Shown here: one piece after another, positions 17,586-26,248 of the stretch | Layout of the letters: each line of letters begins with the position of its first letter | How positions within the stretch are numbered: position 1 is the first letter of the stretch | Source of the DNA: Phycisphaerae bacterium | Lineage (GTDB): Bacteria; Planctomycetota; Phycisphaerae; UBA1845 | Length of the DNA: 33,171 nt | Assembly: GCA_029260035.1 (NCBI GenBank) | Contig: JAJDEA010000222.1 | Location: forward strand, 79,249 to 112,419 | Direction of reading: 5' to 3' | Notes under the pieces: generated by a model | Told to the model about the DNA's origin: nothing | Database searches by the model: none | What the model saw: only the letters and a program-made list of their open reading frames with translations | Position numbers and translations under genes: made by a program

Positions 17586-17655
17586 AGAGGATCGACTCTC
17601 GGCCTACCAGTCCAAAAATTCCCGCCTGCGCCAGCAATGCCATACTCGACGATCC

Positions 17656-18495
17656 TTACCCTACTGAATCGAGGAATCTTGCGAGTTGATTGTAATAGAC
17701 CTGGGAATCGCCTTCAAATTCCAGCGAATGGCGAGCTTGCTCGTGCCGGGAAATGGTTGTTTGAGGCCAATCGACATCTTCAAGAAAGGCAACTGTCCTG
17801 GCATTGTCAACGATGTGCTCCTCTCCAGCCAAGAGCAGATGAACGGGAACAGCGGGTGCAGCGCCAAGCGAGTTTACGATTCGATCCATCCGCCTGGACG
17901 CCAAATAGAATGACGCGGTGCATTCACGAAGCGTCAACGGGTCAGCCGAAACAAACTCGCGCCAAGCGGGATCTTTGGTAAAAAATTTCGGGTCGTCCAA
18001 CGGAATCCGAAATTTCTGCTCCGGCTCATAAATCATCGCGAAGCCAATTTTGGCTGCCTCCTCCTTGGTGACACCAACGAGCGGAAACAAACCAGGTGTC
18101 ACCAGGGTGAGACTCGATACATCCTCAGAATTTGTTGCATAAGCAGCCACGGCTAGCTTTCCGCCCCAGCTCACGCCAATAACATGGTACGACGATAAGC
18201 TGGAAAGTTCCTTCAGCCTGGCACCGCTGACGAAGGCGTCATCAACCAATTGATCCGCAGACTCTGCATGTCCACGTTGCTTTTCATTTCGGCCACTCCC
18301 GCGCCTATCGACCTGAAGCACCGCGTAGCCTGCATCTGCAAGGAACGCCGCCGATTTTTCGTACCAGCCGCAATGAGATTGAATACCGTGGTGATATAGA
18401 ACAGCCGCCCGAGCTGGTTCAGCTGATGGCCAGAATCGGGCATAGGCCTCGTAGCCATCCTGCAAAACAACGGAAATCTCTTCAAAAGCCGCCAT
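17656..18495 (-). CDS. alpha/beta hydrolase (Hydrolase_4 / lysophospholipase-like)
   Basis: This 279-residue cytosolic alpha/beta hydrolase has YHHG (34-37) for the oxyanion hole, DRRGSGRN (63-70) typical of monoglyceride-lipase-like proteins, and the nucleophile elbow GVSWGG with Ser109. Asp230 (EEHIVDN) and His256 (ARHSLEF) complete the triad. The likely reaction is hydrolysis of a lipid or other ester; the substrate is not evident. The ATG at 18495 has only a weak AGGA about nine bases upstream. It is divergent from the uracil-DNA glycosylase gene across 261 bases and followed after 157 bases by the two-gene accessory patch. Confidence 0.82.
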   Translation of the reverse strand: MAAFEEISVVLQDGYEAYARFWPSAEPARAAVLYHHGIQSHCGWYEKSAAFLADAGYAVLQVDRRGSGRNEKQRGHAESADQLVDDAFVSGARLKELSSLSSYHVIGVSWGGKLAVAAYATNSEDVSSLTLVTPGLFPLVGVTKEEAAKIGFAMIYEPEQKFRIPLDDPKFFTKDPAWREFVSADPLTLRECTASFYLASRRMDRIVNSLGAAPAVPVHLLLAGEEHIVDNARTVAFLEDVDWPQTTISRHEQARHSLEFEGDSQVYYNQLARFLDSVG

Positions 18496-18667
18496 GAATG
18501 GGAATCCTAGAGCAAGCTCTATCTTGTTGTCGCATCCGAAAGCATGTTTCTTTTCGTGAATACTCGCGATACGTCGTTACGCTTGATTGTTCAGGAACAT
18601 TGAGCAATCCCTATCGATCAGTCGTGGTCAACCTGATTTTTCCCTGGAGATTGTCTCAAATCTACGA

Positions 18668-18695
18668 TTCACGATAAACCAGAATGCTATATCAT
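18668..18695 (+). promoter_or_regulatory. candidate promoter for the glycosylase/lpxA pair
   Basis: TTCACG (18668-18673, four of six) and TATCAT (18690-18695, five of six) are 16 bases apart. Transcription would start near 18702, about 55 bases before the ATG at 18757. Found by eye. Confidence 0.35.
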
Positions 18696-18756
18696 AAAAG
18701 AGAGTGAAATTAACGCGATACTCTTTGGCCCGATTGATCGCGATACGAGAAAACTC

Positions 18757-19509
18757 ATGGAATGGAAACCCGAACAAATTCGCCTCGCTGTCGCGCAACA
18801 GTTGAAAACAGACAGCCTGCTCGGCATCCAGGACGTGCCAATGCACATCGAAGCCCCAAGCATGTCTCGTGCCACAGCTGCGCAGCCCGCCGCCGATCCG
18901 CTCGAAGATTCGGGGCGGACTGAGCAATTGCAGATACTCAACAGAACATCTGTCGTAGGCTGTACCAAGTGCGGCCTAGCCTCGACCCGAACGCAAACCG
19001 TGTTTGGACAAGGGAGTTCAGCTCCGCGCCTCGTCTTCGTTGGTGAAGCACCGGGCTATGAGGAGGACAAGAAAGGACTTGCATTCGTTGGAAAAGCTGG
19101 GCAAAAACTGACGGACATGATCGTCGCGATGGGTCTCACACGGGAGGACGTCTTTATCTGTAACGTCTTGAAGTGCCGGCCTCCCAATAACCGTGATCCG
19201 TCCGCCGAGGAGATTCTCGCGTGCAGGCCTTACCTGCAACAACAGTTGCAGATACTTCAACCCGAGGTCGTTGTGGCTTTGGGCGCCCCGGCGGCCAAGA
19301 CACTTCTCAACACCGCTCAGGGAATCGGCAAGCTACGCGGACGCTTTCATGACTTGTACTTGTCAGGAACAGAGGGCGTAGGCCCGTCCATTCCTGCGAT
19401 GCCGACCTATCACCCCGCCTATCTGCTGCGAAATCCCGCAGAAAAACGAAAGGCCTGGGACGATCTTCAAATGGTGATGGCTTTGTTGGGGCTTGAGCGC
19501 CCCGGATAA
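18757..19509 (+). CDS. family 4 (4Fe-4S) uracil-DNA glycosylase
   Basis: This 250-residue protein is a type-4 uracil-DNA glycosylase, which removes uracil from DNA to start base excision repair. The cluster ligands Cys69, Cys72, Cys140 and Cys156 are all visible (GCTKCGLA, NVLKCRPPNN, ILACRPY). The active-site motif is GEAPGYEEDKKGLAFVGKAG (96-115), and HPAYLLR starts at His219. The first ~55 residues are a family-unlike, Ala/Pro-rich linker after a short helix, as in many longer homologues. It is followed after 24 bases by lpxA and probably shares its transcript, although no functional link between DNA repair and lipid A is evident. The start is chosen because it is the first ATG after a candidate promoter. 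Confidence 0.93.
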   Translation: MEWKPEQIRLAVAQQLKTDSLLGIQDVPMHIEAPSMSRATAAQPAADPLEDSGRTEQLQILNRTSVVGCTKCGLASTRTQTVFGQGSSAPRLVFVGEAPGYEEDKKGLAFVGKAGQKLTDMIVAMGLTREDVFICNVLKCRPPNNRDPSAEEILACRPYLQQQLQILQPEVVVALGAPAAKTLLNTAQGIGKLRGRFHDLYLSGTEGVGPSIPAMPTYHPAYLLRNPAEKRKAWDDLQMVMALLGLERPG

Positions 19510-19533
19510 ATCTTCAACCTCTGTGTGCAAATC

Positions 19534-20346
19534 ATGGCTATTCACCCAACTGCAATCATCAACCCCAAGGCTGAAATCGACACCACTGTGGAGGTAGGCC
19601 CGTTTTGCGTCATCGACGCCAACGTGCGCGTTCATGCAGGGTGCAAGCTCTTCCAAGGCGTATACCTAACCGGGTGGACCGAGATCGCGAAAAACTGCGT
19701 GATTCATCCGGGCGCGATCGTAGGTCACGAGCCGCAGGATACGAAATACACAGGCGAGCGAACCTACTGCCGAATAGGCGAGGGTACGGTGATTCGCGAG
19801 TATGCCACGATTCATCGTGGAACGGAGCCTGAGTCGGCGACCACAATCGGAGACCATTGCTTTCTTCTTGCGGGAAGCCATGTAGGCCATAACTGCAAAG
19901 TCGGACAACATACAACTCTCGTAAACGGTGCGGTATTGGGCGGCCATGTCGAAATCGGGGACCATGTAATGATGGGTGGCCTGAGTGGTGTGCATCAGTT
20001 CGTCCGAATTGGTGCGATGGCTATCGTTGCGGGATTCGGTCGTGTGACGCAGGACGTTGTTCCATTCGCAATGGTTGGCGTGGATGGCCGAATCGCAGGC
20101 CTAAACCGCATCGGAATGCGTCGAGCGAACATCGAGCGGGAAGATCAACGCGCCGTGCGCGAAGCGTATCGAGTGCTTTTCGAATCGGGTCTATCGATGC
20201 AGGAAGCGTCCGAAACGCTCTCGAAAATGGACCGAAAACCTACCACAGATCGGATACTGGAGTTTGTGCTAGCCGAGAGTAAACGAGGCATCGCAGGGAA
20301 GTCAAAATCCTCAAAAGGGCAGCCTCTCGATGGCGAGCCTGACTGA
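19534..20346 (+). CDS. lpxA: acyl-ACP--UDP-N-acetylglucosamine O-acyltransferase
   Basis: This 270-residue LpxA catalyses the first step of lipid A synthesis, transfer of a 3-hydroxyacyl chain to UDP-GlcNAc in the cytoplasm. The left-handed beta-helix hexapeptide repeats run from MAIHPTAIINPKAEID to about residue 190 (IHPGAIVGHEPQD, GEGTVIREYATIHRG, VGHNCKVGQHTTLVNGAVLGGHVEIGD). His119 in SHVGHNCKVG corresponds to the general base His125 of E. coli. A helical C-terminal part follows, with an extra Lys/Ser-rich tail. ATG 19534 is preferred to the GTG at 19525; no clear ribosome-binding site is seen, so coupling to the upstream gene (24 bases away) is possible. lpxB, lpxC, lpxD and fabZ are not in the window. 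Confidence 0.95.
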   Translation: MAIHPTAIINPKAEIDTTVEVGPFCVIDANVRVHAGCKLFQGVYLTGWTEIAKNCVIHPGAIVGHEPQDTKYTGERTYCRIGEGTVIREYATIHRGTEPESATTIGDHCFLLAGSHVGHNCKVGQHTTLVNGAVLGGHVEIGDHVMMGGLSGVHQFVRIGAMAIVAGFGRVTQDVVPFAMVGVDGRIAGLNRIGMRRANIEREDQRAVREAYRVLFESGLSMQEASETLSKMDRKPTTDRILEFVLAESKRGIAGKSKSSKGQPLDGEPD

Positions 20347-20700
20347 GAAGCCGCCAGCGAAATGAAATAGGTACCCGAAACCGATCGGAAGATTTCAGCC
20401 AATGGCAGCGAACGGTTAAGTGTAGCGGGGAATCGCTCGATTACGCGTGTAGACAGTGTATCCGAACGCTACCAAAGAATAGAGTTTGCTCTGGACCAAG
20501 CGTTATCGCGGCTCACAGTTTTGGCTCACCCATAAATGCTCGGCGTAAACCGCAAAACTTGCTCGTCCATGGCCTGAAAGTTGACAATCCGACCTCGTGG
20601 GATACATTCTCTCGGCTGTTACGGTGAATTCGGTCACACCGCTTTGAGGCTTTCCAAATGGGGGCTTCGTACGGAATTCGCACGATAGACCACAATCGCC
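20347..20700. other. intergenic region before tRNA-Ile
   Basis: These 354 bases hold no convincing protein gene; a 60-codon minus frame at 20513-20695 has no support. The only feature seen is the promoter-like pair at 20581-20608. No hairpin with a T-run was found after lpxA. Confidence 0.5.
20581..20608 (+). promoter_or_regulatory. candidate promoter for tRNA-Ile
   Basis: A perfect TTGACA (20581-20586) and TACATT (20603-20608, four of six) are 16 bases apart. Transcription would start near 20615 and give a leader of about 85 bases before the tRNA at 20701. A closer but weaker site cannot be excluded. Confidence 0.4.
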
Positions 20701-20773
20701 GGGCTCATAGCTCAGTTGGCAGAGCGCGTCGCTGATAACGACGAGGTCCCAGGTTCAAGTCCTGGTGGGCCCA
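20701..20773 (+). tRNA. tRNA-Ile (anticodon GAT)
   Basis: A complete cloverleaf can be drawn. The acceptor GGGCTCA pairs with TGGGCCC (one G-T pair), followed by discriminator A at 20773. The D-arm is GCTC-AGTTGGCA-GAGC. The anticodon stem CGTCG/CGACG encloses loop CTGATAA, giving anticodon GAT. The variable region is AGGTC and the T-arm CCAGG-TTCAAGT-CCTGG. No CCA is encoded, so it must be added after transcription. The gene is single here; tRNA-Ala and rRNA genes, its common companions, are absent. Confidence 0.97.
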
Positions 20774-20900
20774 TTGCAGTTCCCTCACCAAGTGGTCACA
20801 ACCATGCTTGCCGGATTCGTTGGTTTCTCAACCCCAGGATCATCATATTTTGGCTTCTGGAATCTATTGATAACGTTCGTGTCTCAATGAAGGCTCTCGC

Positions 20901-22193
20901 TCACGAACCTGATCCCGTCGAGTCCTGGCTATTTTCACGCACGGGCCATTCCAGTTGAACGCGAAGAACCCTTCGCGCATCCGCCGCGGTAACTCGAATG
21001 CCAACTTCGTCGTGTTCGCATTCGTCGCCCACATCGGGAACCCTCCCAAGTTTGCTGAACACAAAACCGCCGAGCGTCTCGTAGTCCTCTTCATCTGGAA
21101 TGTTCAAATCCAGTTCGTCGTTCAGATCGTCAATGCTCATTCGCGCATCAACCTCCACGACATGATCGTTCACGCGACTTATTTGTGCCGGCTTATTAGC
21201 ATCATACTCGTCCGTGATCTCGCCCACGAGTTCTTCGAGAATGTCCTCGATCGTGACCAACCCAGCCGTGCCTCCATATTCATCGAGCACCACGGCAATA
21301 TGGACCCGTTTCGTCTGGAATTCGCGCAACAGGTCTCGCACCGGTTTTGATTCGGGAATGAACAGCGCGTCTCGCTTCATTTCAGCCAATGAAAACTCAT
21401 CCTGCCCGCTCCGACGCAACATATCCTTGACGTAAAGAATACCGAGAATCGTATCAATCGTGCCGTCATAGATGGGAATGCGCGAGTGACCTTTGCTCTT
21501 GATCGTCTCCAATGTCGTATCCAAGTCAGTATTCTTGGCCAACGCGACGATATCCGTTCTGGGCGTCATAATCTCCTCGACCTGGGTGTCGGAAAGCTCA
21601 ATGACGGACTCAATCATTTCTTTTTCTTCTTCGTCAACCGCACCGTGCTTTTCGCCTTCGCTTACGACATTGAGGATTTCCTTCTCCAATTGCTCGGCTT
21701 GAGATTCCGCATCACCCGCCGGAACGCCAGCCAATCTTCGTACGAGCGGATCAAAGACTTCCAAAACTCGAACCAAAGGAAGACAAAAAAGACGCAGGAT
21801 AACCAATACGGGGAACATGCGCACAATCAGGACTTCCCCGGCGTGCCTGGCCCAAGCGTTCGGTATGGCTACGCTGAAAACCACGATCAAAAGCCAGACA
21901 ACGACGAGCGCAAGCCACAGATTGAACAGATTTGCATCACCCTCGAAAACGGCAAAACGGCGCAAAATGACCACGACGACTGCGATCATCAGCGCCGATC
22001 GTAGCGCAGCCGTAGCGAGGAGATATTGGCTACGAAAGGTCAGGAACTCGTCGAAATCACGCCCTTTGCCATGTTTTTCAAACTGCTCGGCAAGCCTTGA
22101 TCGAGACGGAATACGAAGCGCCAGGCTTAGCGTCGAAAAAAACGTCATCGCGACAAGCAGCGATAAACCAGTCCACAACTCCCAACTTCCCAC
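20901..22193 (-). CDS. CorC/HlyC-type CBS-domain membrane protein (CNNM/DUF21 family)
   Basis: This 430-residue protein has an N-terminal DUF21-like membrane part (helices near 8-27, 60-80, 90-112 and 122-145), two CBS domains (about 195-315, including IMTPRTDIVAL, GHSRIPIYDGTIDTILGILYVKDML and VLDEYGGTAGLVTIEDILEELVGEI), and a C-terminal CorC_HlyC domain (about 335-415). Members are linked to magnesium/cobalt efflux. The start is GTG 22193 because a stop lies four codons upstream and the first helix begins there; there is no clear ribosome-binding site. TTG 22178 is an alternative. It lies last in the phoH-pgpH-ybeY run, a conserved position for corC/ybeX, 80 bases after the nitrilase-like gene. 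Confidence 0.9.
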   Translation of the reverse strand: MGSWELWTGLSLLVAMTFFSTLSLALRIPSRSRLAEQFEKHGKGRDFDEFLTFRSQYLLATAALRSALMIAVVVVILRRFAVFEGDANLFNLWLALVVVWLLIVVFSVAIPNAWARHAGEVLIVRMFPVLVILRLFCLPLVRVLEVFDPLVRRLAGVPAGDAESQAEQLEKEILNVVSEGEKHGAVDEEEKEMIESVIELSDTQVEEIMTPRTDIVALAKNTDLDTTLETIKSKGHSRIPIYDGTIDTILGILYVKDMLRRSGQDEFSLAEMKRDALFIPESKPVRDLLREFQTKRVHIAVVLDEYGGTAGLVTIEDILEELVGEITDEYDANKPAQISRVNDHVVEVDARMSIDDLNDELDLNIPDEEDYETLGGFVFSKLGRVPDVGDECEHDEVGIRVTAADARRVLRVQLEWPVRENSQDSTGSGS

Positions 22194-22273
22194 TGAACTA
22201 ACTCATCACAGACGAAAGGTTCCTCGGGCACGACTAGCTAGTCTGCTTGACTGCCGTGCTCCAAACTTGTTGC

Positions 22274-23014
22274 TCAATCAGAATCATTACATAGTGCCAG
22301 CGGCATCTCAGCCGAAACGGAGGTTTCAGTCGATTCACTCGCAATCGCAAGCACCCGACCATCCGACGACCGAATGAACGAATGATCGCATTCCTTGTTT
22401 GTCTTCTTGGCGCGTAGAGATGCACCTGTTACCGCCGTCCAATAGAAGGCACTACTACTCGATTCACCGGTCTCCAGACCAGTCATATACTCTTCGAACG
22501 CTCGACGTTGTGCGTCCGAAGCTGAATGGAATCCCCCAACAACATGAATCGCCTGGTTGCCTTGGAATCTTGACCAGACATCGGAATCAGAGTCTCGATC
22601 GATGCGATACACGCTTATGGCACCTACCGGTGTCGCACAACAATTGTCGCTCATGCCAAATTCACCGCTGGCTGGATCGCCAAGACGCTTGCTTCGAGCG
22701 ACCACATCACCATCCGGATCGAAAAGAACTGTGTTTGGCACATAACTCTCGTCAACAAAACTATGCAGCCCGGCGGCGATATAGACCCCCCATTCTCGCG
22801 CTTTCCATGCAAGAGTCTCCCTTACCGCGACGCAATGGGCCTGGTGAACAGCTGTCGGCGTCGAAGGGCCACCAAAATCGCAGCCATCCGGAAGTACCAT
22901 CAAATCGGGAGGCGGGACCTGTTCAGCCGCCACCTGAATCATTCGCATCATACCTTGAAGGTTCGCCGCTCGGCTTTTGTTCGTAAGATGGGTTTGAAGC
23001 AACACTACTCGCAC
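22274..23014 (-). CDS. nitrilase-superfamily (carbon-nitrogen hydrolase fold) protein, catalytic residues apparently missing
   Basis: This is a 246-residue protein. The fold signature is clear: MRVVLLQT start, PPDLMVLPDGCDFGG, WGVYIAAGLHSFVDESYVPNTVLFDPDGDVVARSKR, and later ECDHSFIRSSDGRVLAIASES. Nitrilases use a Glu-Lys-Cys triad. Here the Glu position (LPE) reads LPD, Asp43. A Lys is available at 109. The segment that should carry the nucleophile (usually I-C-Y-D) reads AISVYRID, with no Cys near 135. So the enzyme seems inactive or works differently; a sequence alignment is needed to settle this. ATG 23014 lies five bases after the ybeY stop, so it is in the same operon. It is slightly shorter than usual family members. 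Confidence 0.7.
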   Translation of the reverse strand: MRVVLLQTHLTNKSRAANLQGMMRMIQVAAEQVPPPDLMVLPDGCDFGGPSTPTAVHQAHCVAVRETLAWKAREWGVYIAAGLHSFVDESYVPNTVLFDPDGDVVARSKRLGDPASGEFGMSDNCCATPVGAISVYRIDRDSDSDVWSRFQGNQAIHVVGGFHSASDAQRRAFEEYMTGLETGESSSSAFYWTAVTGASLRAKKTNKECDHSFIRSSDGRVLAIASESTETSVSAEMPLALCNDSD

Positions 23015-23019
23015 AACAA

Positions 23020-23499
23020 TTACCCTCGAAACACCGGACCTACGCCCAGAGACGACAAAATTTCATCCTCCAAACTGTGCATAGCAAACGCTAATTCTTC
23101 GGTCGAATCATCGAAGCCCAGTAGGTGTAACACACCGTGAACGGCGTAAAGCGCAACTTCCTTGACAACGTCATGTCCTCTTCGCGTCGCTTCTCGCGAT
23201 GCCGTTTCCACCGAAATGACCAGCTCTCCGTCAATCATTTTTGAATTGGGATCACCCACTTCACCCATTCCGTCTCGAAGGTCAAAAGAAATCACATCCG
23301 TCGGACCTTCATGATTGAGATAGGTTTGATTCAAGGAGGCGATCTTCGAATCCTGGACCAATGCAAGGCTGATGTTTGCCGACACGACATGATGTTGACG
23401 CAAGGTAGCCTCGACCACTGCGCGTAAGGTCGTCTGCATATCGGAAGGAATATCCGTTTCACTGGCGATAACGATGTCGTAAGGGGGTTCGTCTTCCAT
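23020..23499 (-). CDS. ybeY: endoribonuclease YbeY (16S rRNA maturation, metal-dependent)
   Basis: This 159-residue YbeY acts in 16S rRNA 3'-end maturation and ribosome quality control. Central motifs are LNHEGPTDVISFDL (61-74), GELVIS (91-96) and the metal motif HGVLHLLGFDD, with His121 and His125. The usual third His (GYDH) is Asp131. Asp can bind zinc, and similar GYDD forms are, to my recollection, common in planctomycetes. ATG 23499 was chosen over the TTG codon directly before it; no good ribosome-binding site is visible. It follows the 7TM-HD gene after 120 bases and precedes the nitrilase-like gene by five. Confidence 0.92.
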   Translation of the reverse strand: MEDEPPYDIVIASETDIPSDMQTTLRAVVEATLRQHHVVSANISLALVQDSKIASLNQTYLNHEGPTDVISFDLRDGMGEVGDPNSKMIDGELVISVETASREATRRGHDVVKEVALYAVHGVLHLLGFDDSTEELAFAMHSLEDEILSSLGVGPVFRG

Positions 23500-23619
23500 C
23501 AAGGATTCAACGGGCTTTGCAATGTTTTCGTTATGGTGTCCTCGTTGGTCGCGTATCTCAATTTTGTTGCATCTCTCGGCAAAACCAGAGCAGGATCGCT
23601 TCAGAAAATGGAGCTTGCT

Positions 23620-26007
23620 CTAGCCGCTTGCACGCTTCCGTTCGCCGTCTGCCCCAGCATCACTGGAATCGTCGGATTCTTTTTGTGACTTCGGGTAGGC
23701 TACCCGCCCATGGTAAATACTACAAAGACTCTTAACCAGAGAATCTTCAACAATCCGAAGCTCGCGTAGTGTAATGTCGCAATCGCCGAACTGCCCATCA
23801 CTCAAGCGATCCGCTACGATTTGATGCACGATGCCTTCTATGCGGCTAACGGTCGGATCGGGAAGAGCCCGAACCGCACCTTCCACGCCGTCAGCGAGCA
23901 TAATGACCGCGGACTCTCTGGTCCGAGGCTTGGGCCCGCCATATCGAAACTCGGCCTCTGGAACCTCACGGTCATGTTTGCCGCTTGCAATTTGCGGCTG
24001 TTTTTCACTGGCCATATGGTGAAAATATCGCACGACCGTCGTACCGTGGTGCTCTTCAATAAACTGTCGAAGGATACGGGGAAGCTTGTATTCCTTGGCC
24101 ATCTCGACCCCGTCTTTGACATGACCAAGTATAATCAACAAACTCATTGTCGGGGCGAGATTGTCGTGCCGGCTTAACGTCCCAATCTGATTCTCAACGA
24201 AATACTCTGCTTTGGGAATCTTACCGACATCATGATATAGCGCTCCCACCTGAGCCAGTAATGCATTGGCGTCAATGGCTTCGCAAGCAGACTCTGCAAG
24301 TGTACCCAGCACCAAACTGTGGTTATAAGTGCCGGGCGCCTCGCGGGCCAACAACTGCAACAACGGCTTCGTCGGATCGCGCCATTCCAGCAGAGCCAGT
24401 GACGTTGCTACGCCAAAGGACTGCTCGATAAACGGCAGCGCTCCCGACACGATAAACGAGGCGAGCATCGCACAACCGCCTGCAGTTAGCGCATGGGAAA
24501 GAACATATTCCATTGGCGCGGCACCCAATAATCCTCCCGCAGCTGAGACAATCCCGACGGCAATAGCGGTAATTGCGCCAGACGTAATCAGTTTGGTACG
24601 GGTCCGGATTTCGTTAAGTTGAAATGTGGCGACGGTCACGCCGGTAAAAAGAACCAGCAGCTGCGTCATTTCAGCGCGGATAGCGATGCCAGCCAACACA
24701 CTCAATATACAAACGGCCCCAACGGCGAATCGCCTCGGGTAGACAATCGCAAGCACGCTCCCAGCCAAGATACACGGAACGTAAATCAGTTCGGGTATAT
24801 CCGGCCAACTCAAGTTCAGACCGCGGACGGCGAAAAGCGTACCCAAGACGAGCAATCCGAATGCAATCGTTCGACCTCGAACCTGCAAAATTCTCGGCTG
24901 ATGCTGCCCCGCATAAATCACGAGTCCAACAGAGAAGACAACTATCAATGCAGCCATGCCTATCTGATGAAAGAGTCTCTCTCGTCGCAACTCTTGCTGT
25001 ATGTCCTTCTCGACGGAGTTTTGCGGGCCGACTTCAATGTCCACGGCAAGAAAATCCAGGTACGCTTGATGATGCGCCTTCAGAAGTGCCAACTGCTCAG
25101 ACCCGAGCAAAGACGGATTGACGAAAGGCTTGCCTCGCTCGAAAGCAGACATGGCTTTCGGCGTCGCCTCCTGGGCTTTCTTCAACTCTTCTCTCGTCTG
25201 GTCGGAATCGAAAATAATGGTCGGCTGATCGCGCAGCGTTGCAAGCAGAATTGCTTCCACCGATGCCCGAACCGGGAACGGGAATCGCTTGCTGAGCGTC
25301 GAGGCGCTACCCTGCAGCGCTCTCGTTGTTTCCTGTCGAACCAGATCCGTAATAGGAATTTGTTTTGTCTTTGCGTTCGATTTTTCCTCGGCACTCTGTT
25401 GCTCAAGAATAATAAAGCCGGTCGTGCTGGAGGGTTCACGAGGCTCATTTAACAAACCCTGAACAACATATTCCGACTCAAGGGGAAGCGAGTCCACCCA
25501 TTGTCCAAATTTTGCTCTACCTTGATCGTCGGGCAATTCTGCAAGCACGCGCAGCCGCTGAAATGCGTCTTCGTCTGGTTCGCAGGGAACCGATTCCAGC
25601 GCTTTCGCATACGCCTCGAAAGAATCAGCACCTGCAGCAGCCTCAAAGAAACTGCGCAGGTCAGCGCGGATACGATCGAATGTCACTCCTTTGGCATTCC
25701 ATGTGTAGTAACTGGGAGTTGACGCGCGAGCAGCTTGGCGATTGGCTTCGGTTTGTGCTGGGTCGGCGATTTGAAAATCAACGCGAGCGTAAATCGGATG
25801 CAACACGCGCTGGCCAACTGAATAGCGAAGAACGCTTTCCCCGAGCAGCCCAATCGAAACGACCCCCAAAACAAGAACCGCACTCGCGAGCACAGGCCAG
25901 CAGAATACACTTTGCAGAATCTGCGCGCGGCCTGAACCAAGACTTTGAACACGCTTTTCGCGCGCTTTGCGACGTCTACCTTTTCGTTTGCTTGGCCAAC
26001 CTAACAT
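23620..26007 (-). CDS. 7TM-HD family phosphohydrolase (PgpH/YqfF-like, putative c-di-AMP phosphodiesterase)
   Basis: This 795-residue membrane protein has a basic cytoplasmic N-terminus, one helix (about 37-57), an extracellular 7TMR-HDED domain (about 60-345), a block of hydrophobic helices (about 350-560) and a cytosolic HD domain. The HD motifs are visible: YNHSLVLGTLAESACEAI, GALYHDVGKIPKAEYFVENQ, ILGHVKDGVEMAKEYKLP and FIEEHHGTTVVRYF. In Listeria and Bacillus, PgpH hydrolyses the second messenger c-di-AMP; the activity here is inferred from the family. The Arg/Ser-rich tail extends past the HD domain. It lies between phoH and ybeY, the standard order. It opens 241 bases after the phoH stop, so a separate promoter is possible. 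Confidence 0.9.
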   Translation of the reverse strand: MLGWPSKRKGRRRKAREKRVQSLGSGRAQILQSVFCWPVLASAVLVLGVVSIGLLGESVLRYSVGQRVLHPIYARVDFQIADPAQTEANRQAARASTPSYYTWNAKGVTFDRIRADLRSFFEAAAGADSFEAYAKALESVPCEPDEDAFQRLRVLAELPDDQGRAKFGQWVDSLPLESEYVVQGLLNEPREPSSTTGFIILEQQSAEEKSNAKTKQIPITDLVRQETTRALQGSASTLSKRFPFPVRASVEAILLATLRDQPTIIFDSDQTREELKKAQEATPKAMSAFERGKPFVNPSLLGSEQLALLKAHHQAYLDFLAVDIEVGPQNSVEKDIQQELRRERLFHQIGMAALIVVFSVGLVIYAGQHQPRILQVRGRTIAFGLLVLGTLFAVRGLNLSWPDIPELIYVPCILAGSVLAIVYPRRFAVGAVCILSVLAGIAIRAEMTQLLVLFTGVTVATFQLNEIRTRTKLITSGAITAIAVGIVSAAGGLLGAAPMEYVLSHALTAGGCAMLASFIVSGALPFIEQSFGVATSLALLEWRDPTKPLLQLLAREAPGTYNHSLVLGTLAESACEAIDANALLAQVGALYHDVGKIPKAEYFVENQIGTLSRHDNLAPTMSLLIILGHVKDGVEMAKEYKLPRILRQFIEEHHGTTVVRYFHHMASEKQPQIASGKHDREVPEAEFRYGGPKPRTRESAVIMLADGVEGAVRALPDPTVSRIEGIVHQIVADRLSDGQFGDCDITLRELRIVEDSLVKSLCSIYHGRVAYPKSQKESDDSSDAGADGERKRASG

Positions 26008-26248
26008 TGCTTTTATCCACGACGTAATGTCGCGTCACCACATTGCATTCTAAACCAATCTCACCATTCTCAGAACAATCTCGCCAAGTGTTCATCGATC
26101 CACCCCGCTCTTTCCACTTCATAAAGAAGGCTGAAGACGCGAAGGCTGGAACACAAGCCTCAAGACTGTTGCAACCAGATGATTATCGACTCTGTGAAGG
26201 AATGTGCCACGCCCGCCAGGATAATAGAGTCCAATACTCAAGAAAACG

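Noticed and set aside
17573..17640. Possible complete tRNA gene at 17573-17640
   Set aside because: Only the D-arm-like string resembles a tRNA; the acceptor, D and anticodon stems do not pair.
20513..20695. 60-codon minus frame upstream of tRNA-Ile
   Set aside because: It is short, unsupported and crosses a probable promoter.
24619..25452. 277-codon plus-strand frame antisense to the 7TM-HD gene
   Set aside because: The translation is rich in Arg, Gln and Asn with no fold pattern; it is an antisense shadow.
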